64,000 nt of DNA, from contig NZ_JAUSWV010000002.1 of the NCBI RefSeq assembly GCF_030815485.1, positions 3,658,001 to 3,722,000 on the forward strand. Reading direction: 5' to 3'. Both the position numbers and the translations under genes were made by a program. Below the pieces are notes generated by a model. That model searched no databases. It worked only from the letters and a program-made list of their open reading frames with translations, and was not told the DNA's origin. This DNA comes from Streptomyces rishiriensis. Lineage in GTDB: Bacteria > Actinomycetota > Actinomycetes > Streptomycetales > Streptomycetaceae. Positions 1-7,642 of this stretch are shown here, one piece after another. Each line of letters starts with the position of its first letter. Within the stretch, counting starts at the first letter, position 1.

Positions 1-1
1 G

Positions 2-259
2 GACTACGGCACGATGTCGCCGCTGCTGAAGCGACTGGAGGCGGCGGGGCTGGTGCGCCGGGAGCGCTCGGCACGGGACGAGCGCTCGGTCCTCGTCGCG
101 TGCACCGGGCGCGGCGAGGAACTGAAGGGTCGCGCGGAGCGCGTACCCGGCACCCTGCTCGCGACGACGGGCCTCGGGACGGCGGAGGTCACGCGGTTGC
201 GCGAGGAGCTGTGGCAGCTCGCGCAACGGGCCCAGGACGCGGCGGACCACACCCGCTGA
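2..259 (+). CDS. ohrR: OhrR-type MarR-family repressor, C-terminal part
   Basis: Only the last 85 codons lie in the window; the gene begins upstream. The visible part starts inside the DNA-recognition helix and wing (GTMSPLLKRLEAAGLVRR, with basic residues), followed by the C-terminal dimerisation helices, as in OhrR/MarR proteins. OhrR represses ohr and is released when a reactive cysteine near the N-terminus is oxidised by organic peroxide; that cysteine would be outside the window, so OhrR rather than another MarR is inferred from the ohr gene 220 bp downstream. The last codons and the stop are part of a 36-bp tandem duplication. Confidence 0.75.
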   Translation, partial: DYGTMSPLLKRLEAAGLVRRERSARDERSVLVACTGRGEELKGRAERVPGTLLATTGLGTAEVTRLREELWQLAQRAQDAADHTR

Positions 260-297
260 CCACGGGCCCAGGACGCGGCGGACCGCACCCACCGACC
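226..297 (+). repeat. 36-bp tandem duplication across the ohrR stop codon
   Basis: Bases 226-261 (last ohrR codons plus TGA at 257-259) are repeated almost exactly at 262-297. The copies differ at only a few positions (for example ACCACACCC against ACCGCACCC). The second copy lies in the spacer before ohr and has no in-frame role. Confidence 0.8.
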
Positions 298-403
298 GTG
301 CGGGACCCCGCCGCGTCCCCGCCGTCTCCTCCGTTGCCGTCGCCGCTGCCGCCCGACCGCCGGGTTACCCTCGGTCACCTCCCCCTGAGGGAAGCGCACC
401 CAC

Positions 404-417
404 GTACCGGCCGGTAC
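404..417. promoter_or_regulatory. 14-bp perfect palindrome upstream of ohr, candidate operator
   Basis: GTACCGGCCGGTAC is a perfect palindrome 62 bp before the ohr start. It overlaps a looser inverted repeat with arms CCTTG (417-421) and CAAGG (439-443). A position between ohrR and ohr would suit an OhrR operator, but I do not recognise the sequence as an established OhrR box, so this is inference. Confidence 0.35.
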
Positions 418-479
418 CTTGTGCACGATGCAATTGGGCAAGGCCAGCTATGGGGCAAGTTCCCGGGGGAGGTCCCGCC

Positions 480-944
480 GTGACCGACGGCAGCGCCGTT
501 GACACCGTCCACACCGTCGACACCCGTCCGACGAAGATCACGTACGTCGCCGAGGCGACCGCGCACGGCGGCCGCGACGGATACGTGACCAGCCAGGACG
601 GCCAGATCGAGCTGAAGGTGGCCATGCCGCCGGAGCTGGGCGGCGACGGCAACGGCACCAACCCGGAACAGCTCTTCGCGGCCGGTTACAGCTCCTGCTT
701 CCACAACGCCCTGATCCTCGTCGGCAACCGCGCGGGCTTCGACCTCACGGGATCCACGGTGGCGGCGAAGGTCGGGATCGGCCCCAACCGGACCAAGGGC
801 TACGGGCTCGCCGTCGCGCTCAGCGTCTCGCTCCCCGTCCTCGACCAGGAACTCGCCGGAAAGCTCGTGGACGCGGCGCACCAGGTGTGCCCCTACTCGA
901 ACGCCACCCGCGGCAACATCGACGTAACGATCATTCTCGGCTAG
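480..944 (+). CDS. ohr: Organic hydroperoxide resistance protein (OsmC/Ohr family)
   Basis: Thiol peroxidase of about 154 residues, the usual Ohr length, which reduces organic and fatty-acid hydroperoxides to alcohols in the cytosol using lipoylated protein or dithiols as reductant. Both catalytic cysteines are present: Cys73 in AGYSSCFHNAL and Cys137 in QVCPYSNATRGN, the standard Ohr signatures. GTG 480 is preferred because GGGGGAGG ends about seven bases before it; an in-frame ATG at 450 lacks a comparable ribosome site. It follows an OhrR-type repressor, the classical peroxide-inducible pair. Confidence 0.93.
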   Translation: MTDGSAVDTVHTVDTRPTKITYVAEATAHGGRDGYVTSQDGQIELKVAMPPELGGDGNGTNPEQLFAAGYSSCFHNALILVGNRAGFDLTGSTVAAKVGIGPNRTKGYGLAVALSVSLPVLDQELAGKLVDAAHQVCPYSNATRGNIDVTIILG

Positions 945-1019
945 GAGAACGAAGGAATCGCAGGCCCGACGGAGGCGTTCCCCGAGGAGTTGAAGGCGGT
1001 CAGACGAAGGGGTGCGGGC

Positions 1020-2207
1020 GTGGACGTGAACGGTGCGGTGGCCGAGGGCTTCGAGCCGGTCCGGGAGGCGTTCGCGGCCAACTTCGAGGTGCTCGGGGAC
1101 CGGGGGGCGGCGGTGGCCGTCTACCGGGACGGGCACAAGGTCGTCGACCTGTGGGCCGGCACGCGGGACGTCGACGGCGCTGACGGCGCGGACCCCGCGG
1201 CCCCTTGGGAACAGGGAACCGCGCAGATCGTGCGGTCGGCGACCAAGGGCGTCGCCGCCGCCGCGCTCCTGCTGCTGCACCAGCGCGGCGAGCTGGACCT
1301 GGACGCGCCCGTGGGGGCCTACTGGCCGCAGTACAAGGCCGCGGGCAAGGAGCGGACCCTCGTCCGGCACCTGCTCGCACACCGCGCGGGCGTGCCCGTG
1401 CTGGACCGGCCGCTGACCCCCGCCGAGGCCGCCGACCCCGACCTCGGTGCGGCGGCGGTGGCGGCGCAGGCGCCGGCCTGGGAGCCCGGTACGGACCACG
1501 GGTACCACGCGCAGACGTACAGCTGGCTGACCGGCGAGCTGGTACGCCGGATCACCGGCAGGACCATCGGCGAGTACATCGCCGACGAGATCGCGGGCCC
1601 GGTCGGGGCCGACCTGTGGCTCGGGCTTCCACGGGCGAGCCACGCGCGCGTGGGGCGGGTGGGGCAGGTGGACGCACCCGCGCACCGCGGGGCGCTCAGG
1701 ACCCGGCCCAAGCCGGCCGTCACCGCCGCCTACGCCGATCCCGCCTCCCTCACCCGCCGCGCCTTCGCCGCGATCACCCCGCTGCCCGACGAGAACGACC
1801 CCTCCTACCGAGCCGCGGCGCTCCCCGCCTCCAACGGCATCGCCACCGCCGACGGCCTGGCCCGCTTCTACGCGTCGCTGATCGGCGAGGTGGCGGGCGG
1901 GGTGCGGCTGCTGCGCCCGGAGACGATGGAACTGGCCCGCCGTGAGCAGTCCTCGGGGCCCGACCGGGTGCTCGTCGTGAACACCCGGTTCGGCCTCGGC
2001 TACATGCTGCACGGAGCCGCGTCCCCACTGCTGTCCCCCACCGCTTTCGGCCACCCGGGCCGCGGGGGCGCGCTCGGCCTGGCCGACCCCGAGTCGGGGA
2101 TCGCCTTCGGCTATGTCACCAACGGCTTCCGGACGAGCGTGACGGCGGACCCGCGCGCCCAAGCGCTGCTGCGGGCGCTGCGGACGGCCCTGGCGGCCGG
2201 GCGCTGA
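1020..2207 (+). CDS. Serine hydrolase of the class C beta-lactamase / esterase EstB fold
   Basis: 395-residue serine hydrolase. The nucleophile motif SxxK is seen as S73-A-T-K76 (VRSATKGVAA) and the tyrosine motif as Y166-S-W in YHAQTYSWL; a glycine-rich GHPGRGGALG segment near residue 350 takes the place of the KTG box. Such proteins are usually esterases, DD-peptidases or transesterases rather than true beta-lactamases. No signal peptide is evident, so a cytosolic esterase is likely. GTG 1020 is chosen because GAAGGGG lies seven bases upstream. It lies 75 bp after ohr on the same strand; co-transcription is possible. The substrate cannot be deduced. Confidence 0.85.
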   Translation: MDVNGAVAEGFEPVREAFAANFEVLGDRGAAVAVYRDGHKVVDLWAGTRDVDGADGADPAAPWEQGTAQIVRSATKGVAAAALLLLHQRGELDLDAPVGAYWPQYKAAGKERTLVRHLLAHRAGVPVLDRPLTPAEAADPDLGAAAVAAQAPAWEPGTDHGYHAQTYSWLTGELVRRITGRTIGEYIADEIAGPVGADLWLGLPRASHARVGRVGQVDAPAHRGALRTRPKPAVTAAYADPASLTRRAFAAITPLPDENDPSYRAAALPASNGIATADGLARFYASLIGEVAGGVRLLRPETMELARREQSSGPDRVLVVNTRFGLGYMLHGAASPLLSPTAFGHPGRGGALGLADPESGIAFGYVTNGFRTSVTADPRAQALLRALRTALAAGR

Positions 2208-2300
2208 CACCCGCCCGCCTCACGGCCCGTCCGGGCATCCACCTACGCCGCGCACGCCACAGGTCTCACGACCCGCGCCTCGCCTCCCGCCTCTCAGGTC

Positions 2301-2582
2301 TCACACGTTGATCGAGTGCGACCTGTGGCCCGAGTCGTCGTCGATCTCCACATGGGCCTTGGTCAACAAGCGCATGGCGATCTCGTTGAGGGCGCGGGCG
2401 CCGGCGATCTCCTCGCCGACCCGCGGCTGGTCGATGTCCACGTTGTGCCGGGTGGCATGCCCATGAGTCTTGATCTCGGCCCCGTCGGGCAGCCGTACGA
2501 GTGCGACCGCGCGTGTGTGCCGGCCGTCCTCCTCGAACTCCAGCTCGACATGCCATCCGACAGCGGTGTGCATGGTGGTCAT
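2301..2582 (-). CDS. DUF1876 family small protein
   Basis: 93-residue protein matching the actinobacterial DUF1876 family, which is predicted to adopt a double-stranded-RNA-binding-like fold. Visible features are an N-terminal strand (WHVELEFEEDGRHTRAVALVRLP), a central HGHATRHNVD segment and a C-terminal ARALNEIAMRLL helix. No enzymatic motif is present and the function is unknown; several Streptomyces carry paralogues. The start is ATG 2582, with GGAGG eight bases upstream; GTG 2591 is the alternative. It is convergent with the preceding hydrolase gene. Confidence 0.8.
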   Translation of the reverse strand: MTTMHTAVGWHVELEFEEDGRHTRAVALVRLPDGAEIKTHGHATRHNVDIDQPRVGEEIAGARALNEIAMRLLTKAHVEIDDDSGHRSHSINV

Positions 2583-2796
2583 GGCGGTCACCTCCGGAAG
2601 TCCTCCTTCCAGGGTGCTCCTGCGAGCGGACGACCGCACCCAGTCGGCTCGGTGCAGCAGACCCGTTCCGTCCGGGACGCCGCATCGGCACGGCGTCCCC
2701 CTCCCGACCGGTCCGCCTGAGGTCCCGTCCCGGCCGGTCCGCCTGAGGTATGAGTCGAGAGCGTCAGGGACGAACGGTGTCGTCCCGGACACGAGG

Positions 2797-3642
2797 TCAG
2801 CCGGTGTGCAGCATCAACCCGATGCCGACGACCAGCAGCCCGGCGGCGACGAGCCGGGGCACACCGAACCGCTCCTTGAAGAACAGCGCGCCGATGGCCG
2901 CTCCGACGATGACCGACGATTCACGCAGCGCCGCGATCGGCGCGAGTTCGGCGCGGGTCTGTGCCCACAGGACGAGGGCGTACGCGAGGACGGACAGCGC
3001 GGAGCCGAGAAGGCCCACGGCGGCGTACGGACGGAGCACGGCAAGGGTCCGCCCGCGCCGGCGGTGGACGGCGTACGCCGGGATGACGACCCCCTGCACC
3101 GCCATCAGCCAGGCGATGTAGCCCAGGGAGGAGCCGGAGGCGCGGACGCCGAGCCCGTCGACGACGGTGTACGCGGCGATGGTCAGGCCGGTCGCCAGCG
3201 CGGCGCCGATCGCCGCCCAGTTCGGGCGCCGGCCGCGCAGTCCCCACAGGGCGACGCCGGTCAGCCCCGCGCAGGACAGCGCGACCCCGGCGGCTGCCCA
3301 GCCGTCCGGCACCTCGTGCGCGAAGACGGCGGCGAGGACGGTGACGACGAGCGGCGCGGAGCCGCGCGCGATGGGGTAGGCCTGTCCGAAGTCGCCGAGC
3401 CGGAACGACCGCATCAGCAGCGCGTAGTAGGCGATGTGGATGAGGGCGGAGGACAGCAGGTACGGCCACGCGCGGGTCGCCGGGAAGGCGACGAAGGGCA
3501 CGAGCGCGAGCCCGATGAGCATGCCGCCGCCGGCGATCAGGGCGAACCCGACGAGTTTGTCGGTGATCCGGTGGGCGATGGCGTTCCAGCCGGCGTGGGC
3601 GAACGCGGCGCACAGGACGGCCGCGGTGACCAGCGGGGTCAC
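2797..3642 (-). CDS. EamA/DMT-family transporter
   Basis: 281-residue membrane protein with about ten hydrophobic helices arranged as two EamA repeats, the layout of drug/metabolite transporters. Substrates in the family range from amino acids and nucleosides to sugars, and nothing here narrows the choice. The GTG start at 3642 overlaps the TGA stop of the upstream YbaK-type gene (GTGA), implying translational coupling. The C-terminal repeat carries the conserved ESSVIVGAAIGALFFKERFG segment. Confidence 0.85.
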   Translation of the reverse strand: MTPLVTAAVLCAAFAHAGWNAIAHRITDKLVGFALIAGGGMLIGLALVPFVAFPATRAWPYLLSSALIHIAYYALLMRSFRLGDFGQAYPIARGSAPLVVTVLAAVFAHEVPDGWAAAGVALSCAGLTGVALWGLRGRRPNWAAIGAALATGLTIAAYTVVDGLGVRASGSSLGYIAWLMAVQGVVIPAYAVHRRRGRTLAVLRPYAAVGLLGSALSVLAYALVLWAQTRAELAPIAALRESSVIVGAAIGALFFKERFGVPRLVAAGLLVVGIGLMLHTG

Positions 3643-4130
3643 GCGATGGGCTCGCGCACGTCCACGAGCGTCGCGTCGGCGTGCGCGACGAGGTCCTCGG
3701 GCGCCATGGGGAAGACGACGTGCGGGTTCCCGGCGGCGGCCCACACGACGCCGTGCGCGAGCAGGTTCCGGTCGGCCAGCACCCGCGTCCGCGTCCGGTG
3801 CCCGAAGGGCGGCACGCCCCCGATCGCGTACCCGGTGCTCTCCCGTACGACGTCGGCGTTCGCCCGGGTCACCTGCTCCGCTCCCAGTTCGCCGCGCACC
3901 AGCTCCAGGTCGACGCGCGAGGCCCCGTCCATCAGCACCAGTACCGGCACGCCGTCCGCCGCGAAGATCAGCGACTTGCAGATCTGACTCAGCTCACAGC
4001 CGATCGCGGCGGCGGCCTCGGCGGCGGTCCTGGTCGCCTCGGGGAAGCGGCGGACCCGGCTGAGCACCTGGTCGAGGCCCAGGTCGTGCAGCGCCTCGGC
4101 GAATCGGGGATGCGCGGCTGTCGTCGTCAT
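3639..4130 (-). CDS. YbaK/EbsC-type aminoacyl-tRNA deacylase
   Basis: 163-residue single-domain trans-editing protein of the YbaK/ProX superfamily. These enzymes hydrolyse mischarged tRNAs, typically Cys-tRNA(Pro) or Ala-tRNA(Pro). The conserved lysine is seen in CELSQICKSLIF and the substrate loop in TGYAIGGVPPFGH, both hallmarks of the family. ATG 4130 is the likely start; an upstream in-frame start would add eleven uncharacteristic residues. It forms a coupled pair with the EamA gene, but no functional link is obvious. Confidence 0.9.
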   Translation of the reverse strand: MTTTAAHPRFAEALHDLGLDQVLSRVRRFPEATRTAAEAAAAIGCELSQICKSLIFAADGVPVLVLMDGASRVDLELVRGELGAEQVTRANADVVRESTGYAIGGVPPFGHRTRTRVLADRNLLAHGVVWAAAGNPHVVFPMAPEDLVAHADATLVDVREPIA

Positions 4131-4175
4131 GCACGGCACGCTAGCGGCCGGTGCACAGGGCACGCGAGCGGGTTC

Positions 4176-4376
4176 TCACGCCCACGACGCCGGGCCCGAG
4201 CGAAGCCGCCGTACGTCCCGCACGAGCGCGTACGTCGCACCGAGGAGGATCGCGGCTCCGGCCCCGATCCAGAGAGCCGAGGCCCCGTCGCGGTACTCGC
4301 GCACGGCCAGGACGAGCAGCAGGAGGCCGACGAGCACGCCGAAGGCCGAGATCAGGGCACTGATGCGGTGGGTCAC
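4176..4376 (-). CDS. Small two-helix membrane protein, unknown function
   Basis: 66-residue protein with two hydrophobic helices (about residues 7-24 and 33-50) separated by a charged REYRDGAS turn and a basic C-terminal tail. No recognised domain. The GTG start has only a weak ribosome site. It lies just beyond the terminator of the MMPL gene and 45 bp before the YbaK-type gene on the same strand. Codon usage fits Streptomyces coding sequence. Confidence 0.6.
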   Translation of the reverse strand: MTHRISALISAFGVLVGLLLLVLAVREYRDGASALWIGAGAAILLGATYALVRDVRRLRSGPASWA

Positions 4377-4420
4377 ACGGACATCATGGACGATCGCCCC
4401 GGCCGACCGCGGCCGCCGCG

Positions 4421-4468
4421 AAAAAGAAGCCGGTGAGGGCGCCCCGTCCCCACGGAGCCCTCACCGGC
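4421..4468 (-). terminator. Rho-independent terminator of the MMPL gene
   Basis: Perfect 12-bp arms GCCGGTGAGGGC (4429-4440) and GCCCTCACCGGC (4457-4468) are followed, on the minus strand, by CTTCTTTTT. This is one of the few hairpins in the window with a real T-tract. It sits 22 bp after the MMPL stop. Confidence 0.9.
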
Positions 4469-4490
4469 GGTCTTCAGGTGGACCGGTACG

Positions 4491-6725
4491 TCAGGCGCGG
4501 GCCAGTTCCCGGTCCTCGTCGCCGCCCCCGGACGAGGCGGCGTCGGCCGGGGTCTTCAGGCCCTCGCCCTCGACGTCCACGTTGGGCAGGGCGCGGTCCA
4601 GCCACTTCGGCAGCCACCAGGCCTTCTTGCCGAGCAGGGCCAGCACCGCCGGCACGATGGCCATGCGCACGATGAACGCGTCGAAGAAGACGGCGATCGC
4701 GAGGCCGAAGCCGATCATCTTGATCATCGACTCGCTGGAGCTGATGAAGCCGCCGAAGACGGCCATCATGATGATCGCGGCGGCTGCCACCACCTTGGCG
4801 CTGTGCCGGAAGCCGGTGACGATGGCCTGGCTCGGACTCTCGCCGTGGACGTACGCCTCCCGCATGCGGGTCACGAGGAACACCTCGTAGTCCATCGCGA
4901 GGCCGAAGACCACGCCGACCATGAAGATCGGCATCATCGACATGATCGGGCCGGTCTCCTCGACGCCGATCAGGCCGCCGAGCCAGCCCCACTGGAAGAC
5001 CGCGACCACGGCGCCGAGCGCGGCGAGCACGCTGAGCAGGAAGCCGAGGGCCGCCTTCAGCGGGACCAGGATGGAGCGGAAGACCACGATCAGCAGCAGG
5101 AAGGCCAGGCCTACGACGAGGCCCAGGTACGGGATCAGCGCGTCGTTGAGCTTCTGCGAGAAGTCGATGTTCATCGCGGTGGTGCCGGTGACCAGCACCT
5201 GCGCGCCGGTGTCGGCCCTGACGTCCACGCCCTGGTCACGGATGGCGTGCACCAGGTCCTCGGTCTGGACCGAGGACGGCTTGGAGTCCGGGATCACGGT
5301 GATCGTGGCGGTGTCGCCGGCCTTGTTGAACATCGCCGGGGTGACGGTCGCGACGTCCTCGAGGTCCTTGATCCCGTCGGTGACCGTGGTGGCCGCCGCC
5401 TTGGGGTCGTCGCTGTTCTTGGCGTCGACCACGATCATCAGGGGGCCGTTGAACCCCGGGCCGAAGCCCTCCGACAGCAGGTCGTACGCCCGGCGCTGCG
5501 TCGTGGACGTCGGCTGTGAGCCGTCGTCGGGCAGGCCCAGCTCCAGCTGGGTGGCGGGGACGGCGACGGCGCCGAGTCCGACCACGCCGAGCAGCAGCAC
5601 GGCGGCCGGGCGACGGATCACGAAGCTCGCCCAGCGCACGCCCGGTCCGGGCTTGGCCGACGTGCCCTGCTGGGCCCGGGCGCCCTTGTCGCCGGCCGGC
5701 CTGCGCTTCTCGCCGGTGGCCTTGACCTTCTTGCCCGCGTATCCCAGCAGTGCCGGAATCATGGTCAGCGCGATGAGGACGGCCACCACGACCGTGCCCG
5801 CCGCCGCGAGGCCCATCTTGGTCAGCATCGGCACGTTGACGACCGCGAGGCCCGCGAGGGCGATCACGACCGTGAGGCCGGCGAAGACCACCGCCGAGCC
5901 GGCGGTGCCGGTGGCGCGGCCGACCGCCTCCTCGCGGTCGCGTCCCTCGGCCAGCTCGCTGCGGTAGCGGGAGACGATGAACAGCGCGTAGTCGATGCCG
6001 ACCGCGAGGCCGATCATCAGCGCGAGGGTGGAGGTGGTGTCGCCGAGGTCGAGCGCCTTGGCGAGGGCGGTGATGGTGGAGACGCCGATGCCGACACCGA
6101 TGATCGCCGTCAGCAGCGGCAGTCCGGCCGCGACCAGTGAGCCCAGGGTGATGACGAGGACGACGGCGGCGATCGCGAGACCGATGACCTCGCCGATCGC
6201 ACCGGGCTCGGCGCCGGCCTGGAGGGCGTCGCCTCCGACGTCGACGGTCAGTCCGGTGGCCCGGGCCTCGTCCCCGGCCGCCTCGAGGGCGTCCCTGGTG
6301 GAGTCCTTCAGCTCCATGCCGGGAGCGTCGTACTTCACCGACGTGTAGGCGACCGTGCCGTCCTTGCTCACGGCGTTCGTCGTGAACGGGTCGGTGACGG
6401 AGACGACCTCGGAGCCGTCGCTCAGCGCCTTGACGGTCTTCTCGACGGTCGCCCTGTTGGCGGCGTCCGTCATCTTCTGGCCCTCGGGCGCCTTGAAGAC
6501 GAGGCGCCCGGTACCGCCGTCGGCGCTGGCTCCGGGGAAGCGCTGTTCCAGCAGGTCGAAGGCCTTCTGGGCCTCGACGCCGGGGATGGAGAAGGAGGTC
6601 GTGCCGGCGGCGGGCGCGGAGGCGGCGCCGACGCCGGCGAGGGTCAGCAGGGCCACCCATATGAGGGCGACGAAGTGGCGTCGCCGAAAGGCGAACCGGC
6701 CGAGTTTGTAAAGGAACGTGGCCAC
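4491..6725 (-). CDS. MMPL-family RND exporter
   Basis: 744-residue membrane protein of the MmpL branch of the RND superfamily, which exports lipids or drugs with the proton-motive force. It has an N-terminal helix after the basic KLGRFAFRRRHF, a large extracytoplasmic loop, a block of helices containing GIDYALFIVSRYR, and a second half with the matching GLAMDYEVFLVTRMREA: the duplicated MMPL signature with its acid/tyrosine relay. The cytoplasmic tail is acidic. A TetR regulator lies upstream on the same strand with a 125-bp spacer holding a 24-bp direct repeat (about 6761-6811). Efflux repressed by that TetR is inferred. Confidence 0.92.
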   Translation of the reverse strand: MATFLYKLGRFAFRRRHFVALIWVALLTLAGVGAASAPAAGTTSFSIPGVEAQKAFDLLEQRFPGASADGGTGRLVFKAPEGQKMTDAANRATVEKTVKALSDGSEVVSVTDPFTTNAVSKDGTVAYTSVKYDAPGMELKDSTRDALEAAGDEARATGLTVDVGGDALQAGAEPGAIGEVIGLAIAAVVLVITLGSLVAAGLPLLTAIIGVGIGVSTITALAKALDLGDTTSTLALMIGLAVGIDYALFIVSRYRSELAEGRDREEAVGRATGTAGSAVVFAGLTVVIALAGLAVVNVPMLTKMGLAAAGTVVVAVLIALTMIPALLGYAGKKVKATGEKRRPAGDKGARAQQGTSAKPGPGVRWASFVIRRPAAVLLLGVVGLGAVAVPATQLELGLPDDGSQPTSTTQRRAYDLLSEGFGPGFNGPLMIVVDAKNSDDPKAAATTVTDGIKDLEDVATVTPAMFNKAGDTATITVIPDSKPSSVQTEDLVHAIRDQGVDVRADTGAQVLVTGTTAMNIDFSQKLNDALIPYLGLVVGLAFLLLIVVFRSILVPLKAALGFLLSVLAALGAVVAVFQWGWLGGLIGVEETGPIMSMMPIFMVGVVFGLAMDYEVFLVTRMREAYVHGESPSQAIVTGFRHSAKVVAAAAIIMMAVFGGFISSSESMIKMIGFGLAIAVFFDAFIVRMAIVPAVLALLGKKAWWLPKWLDRALPNVDVEGEGLKTPADAASSGGGDEDRELARA

Positions 6726-6850
6726 GGAGGCGTACTCCCGGTCAGGTCGTGTGTGTGCAGGGCAGGGTTGACCAGCCCGGCGGGGAGGGCAGGGCTGATC
6801 GGCCCGACGACGTGAGCGGTGACGTCAGGATGGGCGAACCGTGGGGACGG

Positions 6851-7459
6851 TCAGGCAGTGGTGGTGGAGACGCCGAGGGCAGGGAGGACCACGGCGTCGA
6901 TGTACGAGAGCAGGAAGGCCTGCGTCGGCGGCTGCTCGTCGAGCATGGTGCGGGCGGCGAACGCGCCGATCATCATGTGCGGCACGAAGTCGATCGCCGG
7001 GTTGTCCGCACGGATCTCGCCCCGGTCGATCGCCCGCTGGAGCACATTGCGGAACTCCGCCATCTCCGGCTCGACGAGATGTTCCTTGAACGCCCTCAGG
7101 AGGTCCGGGTTGCCATGGATCGCCATGGCCAGGCCTCGCATCAGCGCGGAGTTCTGCTCCATCTCGCAGTCGTCCGACCGCATCGTGAGGGCGTGCAGGT
7201 CACCCCTGAGCGATCCGGTGTCGACACCGCCGGCGGCGGCGCCCGGCTTGTCGTGCCGCACCGCCTTCGCCACCAGCTCGGCCTTGCCGCCCCACTGGCG
7301 GTAGAGCGTGGCCTTGCTGGACCGGGTACGGGTGGCCACGGCGTCCATGGTCAGGGCGTCGTAACCGACCTCGCGGAGCAGATCGAGCACGGCCCGGTAC
7401 AGCTCGGCCTCGCGCTCGGGCGTGATGCGACTGCGACGCGCCGTTGCGATCTCAGTCAT
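6851..7459 (-). CDS. TetR-family regulator of the MMPL exporter
   Basis: About 202 residues. The N-terminal TetR helix-turn-helix is clear: a YRAVLDLLREVGYDALTM helix then DAVATRTRSSKATLYRQWGGK, the canonical recognition helix. The C-terminal ligand domain ends in a helix typical of TetR_C proteins. ATG 7459 is preferred (GGAAGG upstream at good spacing); GTG 7468 would add three residues. It is encoded just upstream of and parallel to the MMPL gene and divergent from the tricorn gene, with a 15-bp palindrome in between as the probable binding site. Confidence 0.88.
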   Translation of the reverse strand: MTEIATARRSRITPEREAELYRAVLDLLREVGYDALTMDAVATRTRSSKATLYRQWGGKAELVAKAVRHDKPGAAAGGVDTGSLRGDLHALTMRSDDCEMEQNSALMRGLAMAIHGNPDLLRAFKEHLVEPEMAEFRNVLQRAIDRGEIRADNPAIDFVPHMMIGAFAARTMLDEQPPTQAFLLSYIDAVVLPALGVSTTTA

Positions 7460-7533
7460 GCCACTCACCTTCCTGCCCCGTCGTCATGCCAACTCGTCTC
7501 GTACACCATGAACATACCCTGAGGACCTGCGAA

Positions 7534-7548
7534 ACGAAACCGTTTCGT
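7534..7548. promoter_or_regulatory. TetR-type palindromic operator
   Basis: ACGAAACCGTTTCGT is a 15-bp palindrome (7-bp arms about a central C) about 75 bp upstream of the tetR start and 95 bp before the divergent tricorn gene. Length and symmetry fit a TetR dimer site, and its position allows autoregulation. Confidence 0.6.
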
Positions 7549-7642
7549 ACGTGTGCTGGCTCACGAACGTGAAGGGCGCATAAGGCGAACGGGGCCCGCC
7601 GCACGAGTTGCCCGGCCCCTTTCGCCGGAAAAGCATGGGGAG

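Noticed and set aside
375..2210. 611-codon minus-strand open frame covering ohr and the hydrolase gene
   Set aside because: It is antisense to two genes with clear family motifs and reads as Arg/Gly/Val-rich sequence typical of GC-biased shadow frames.
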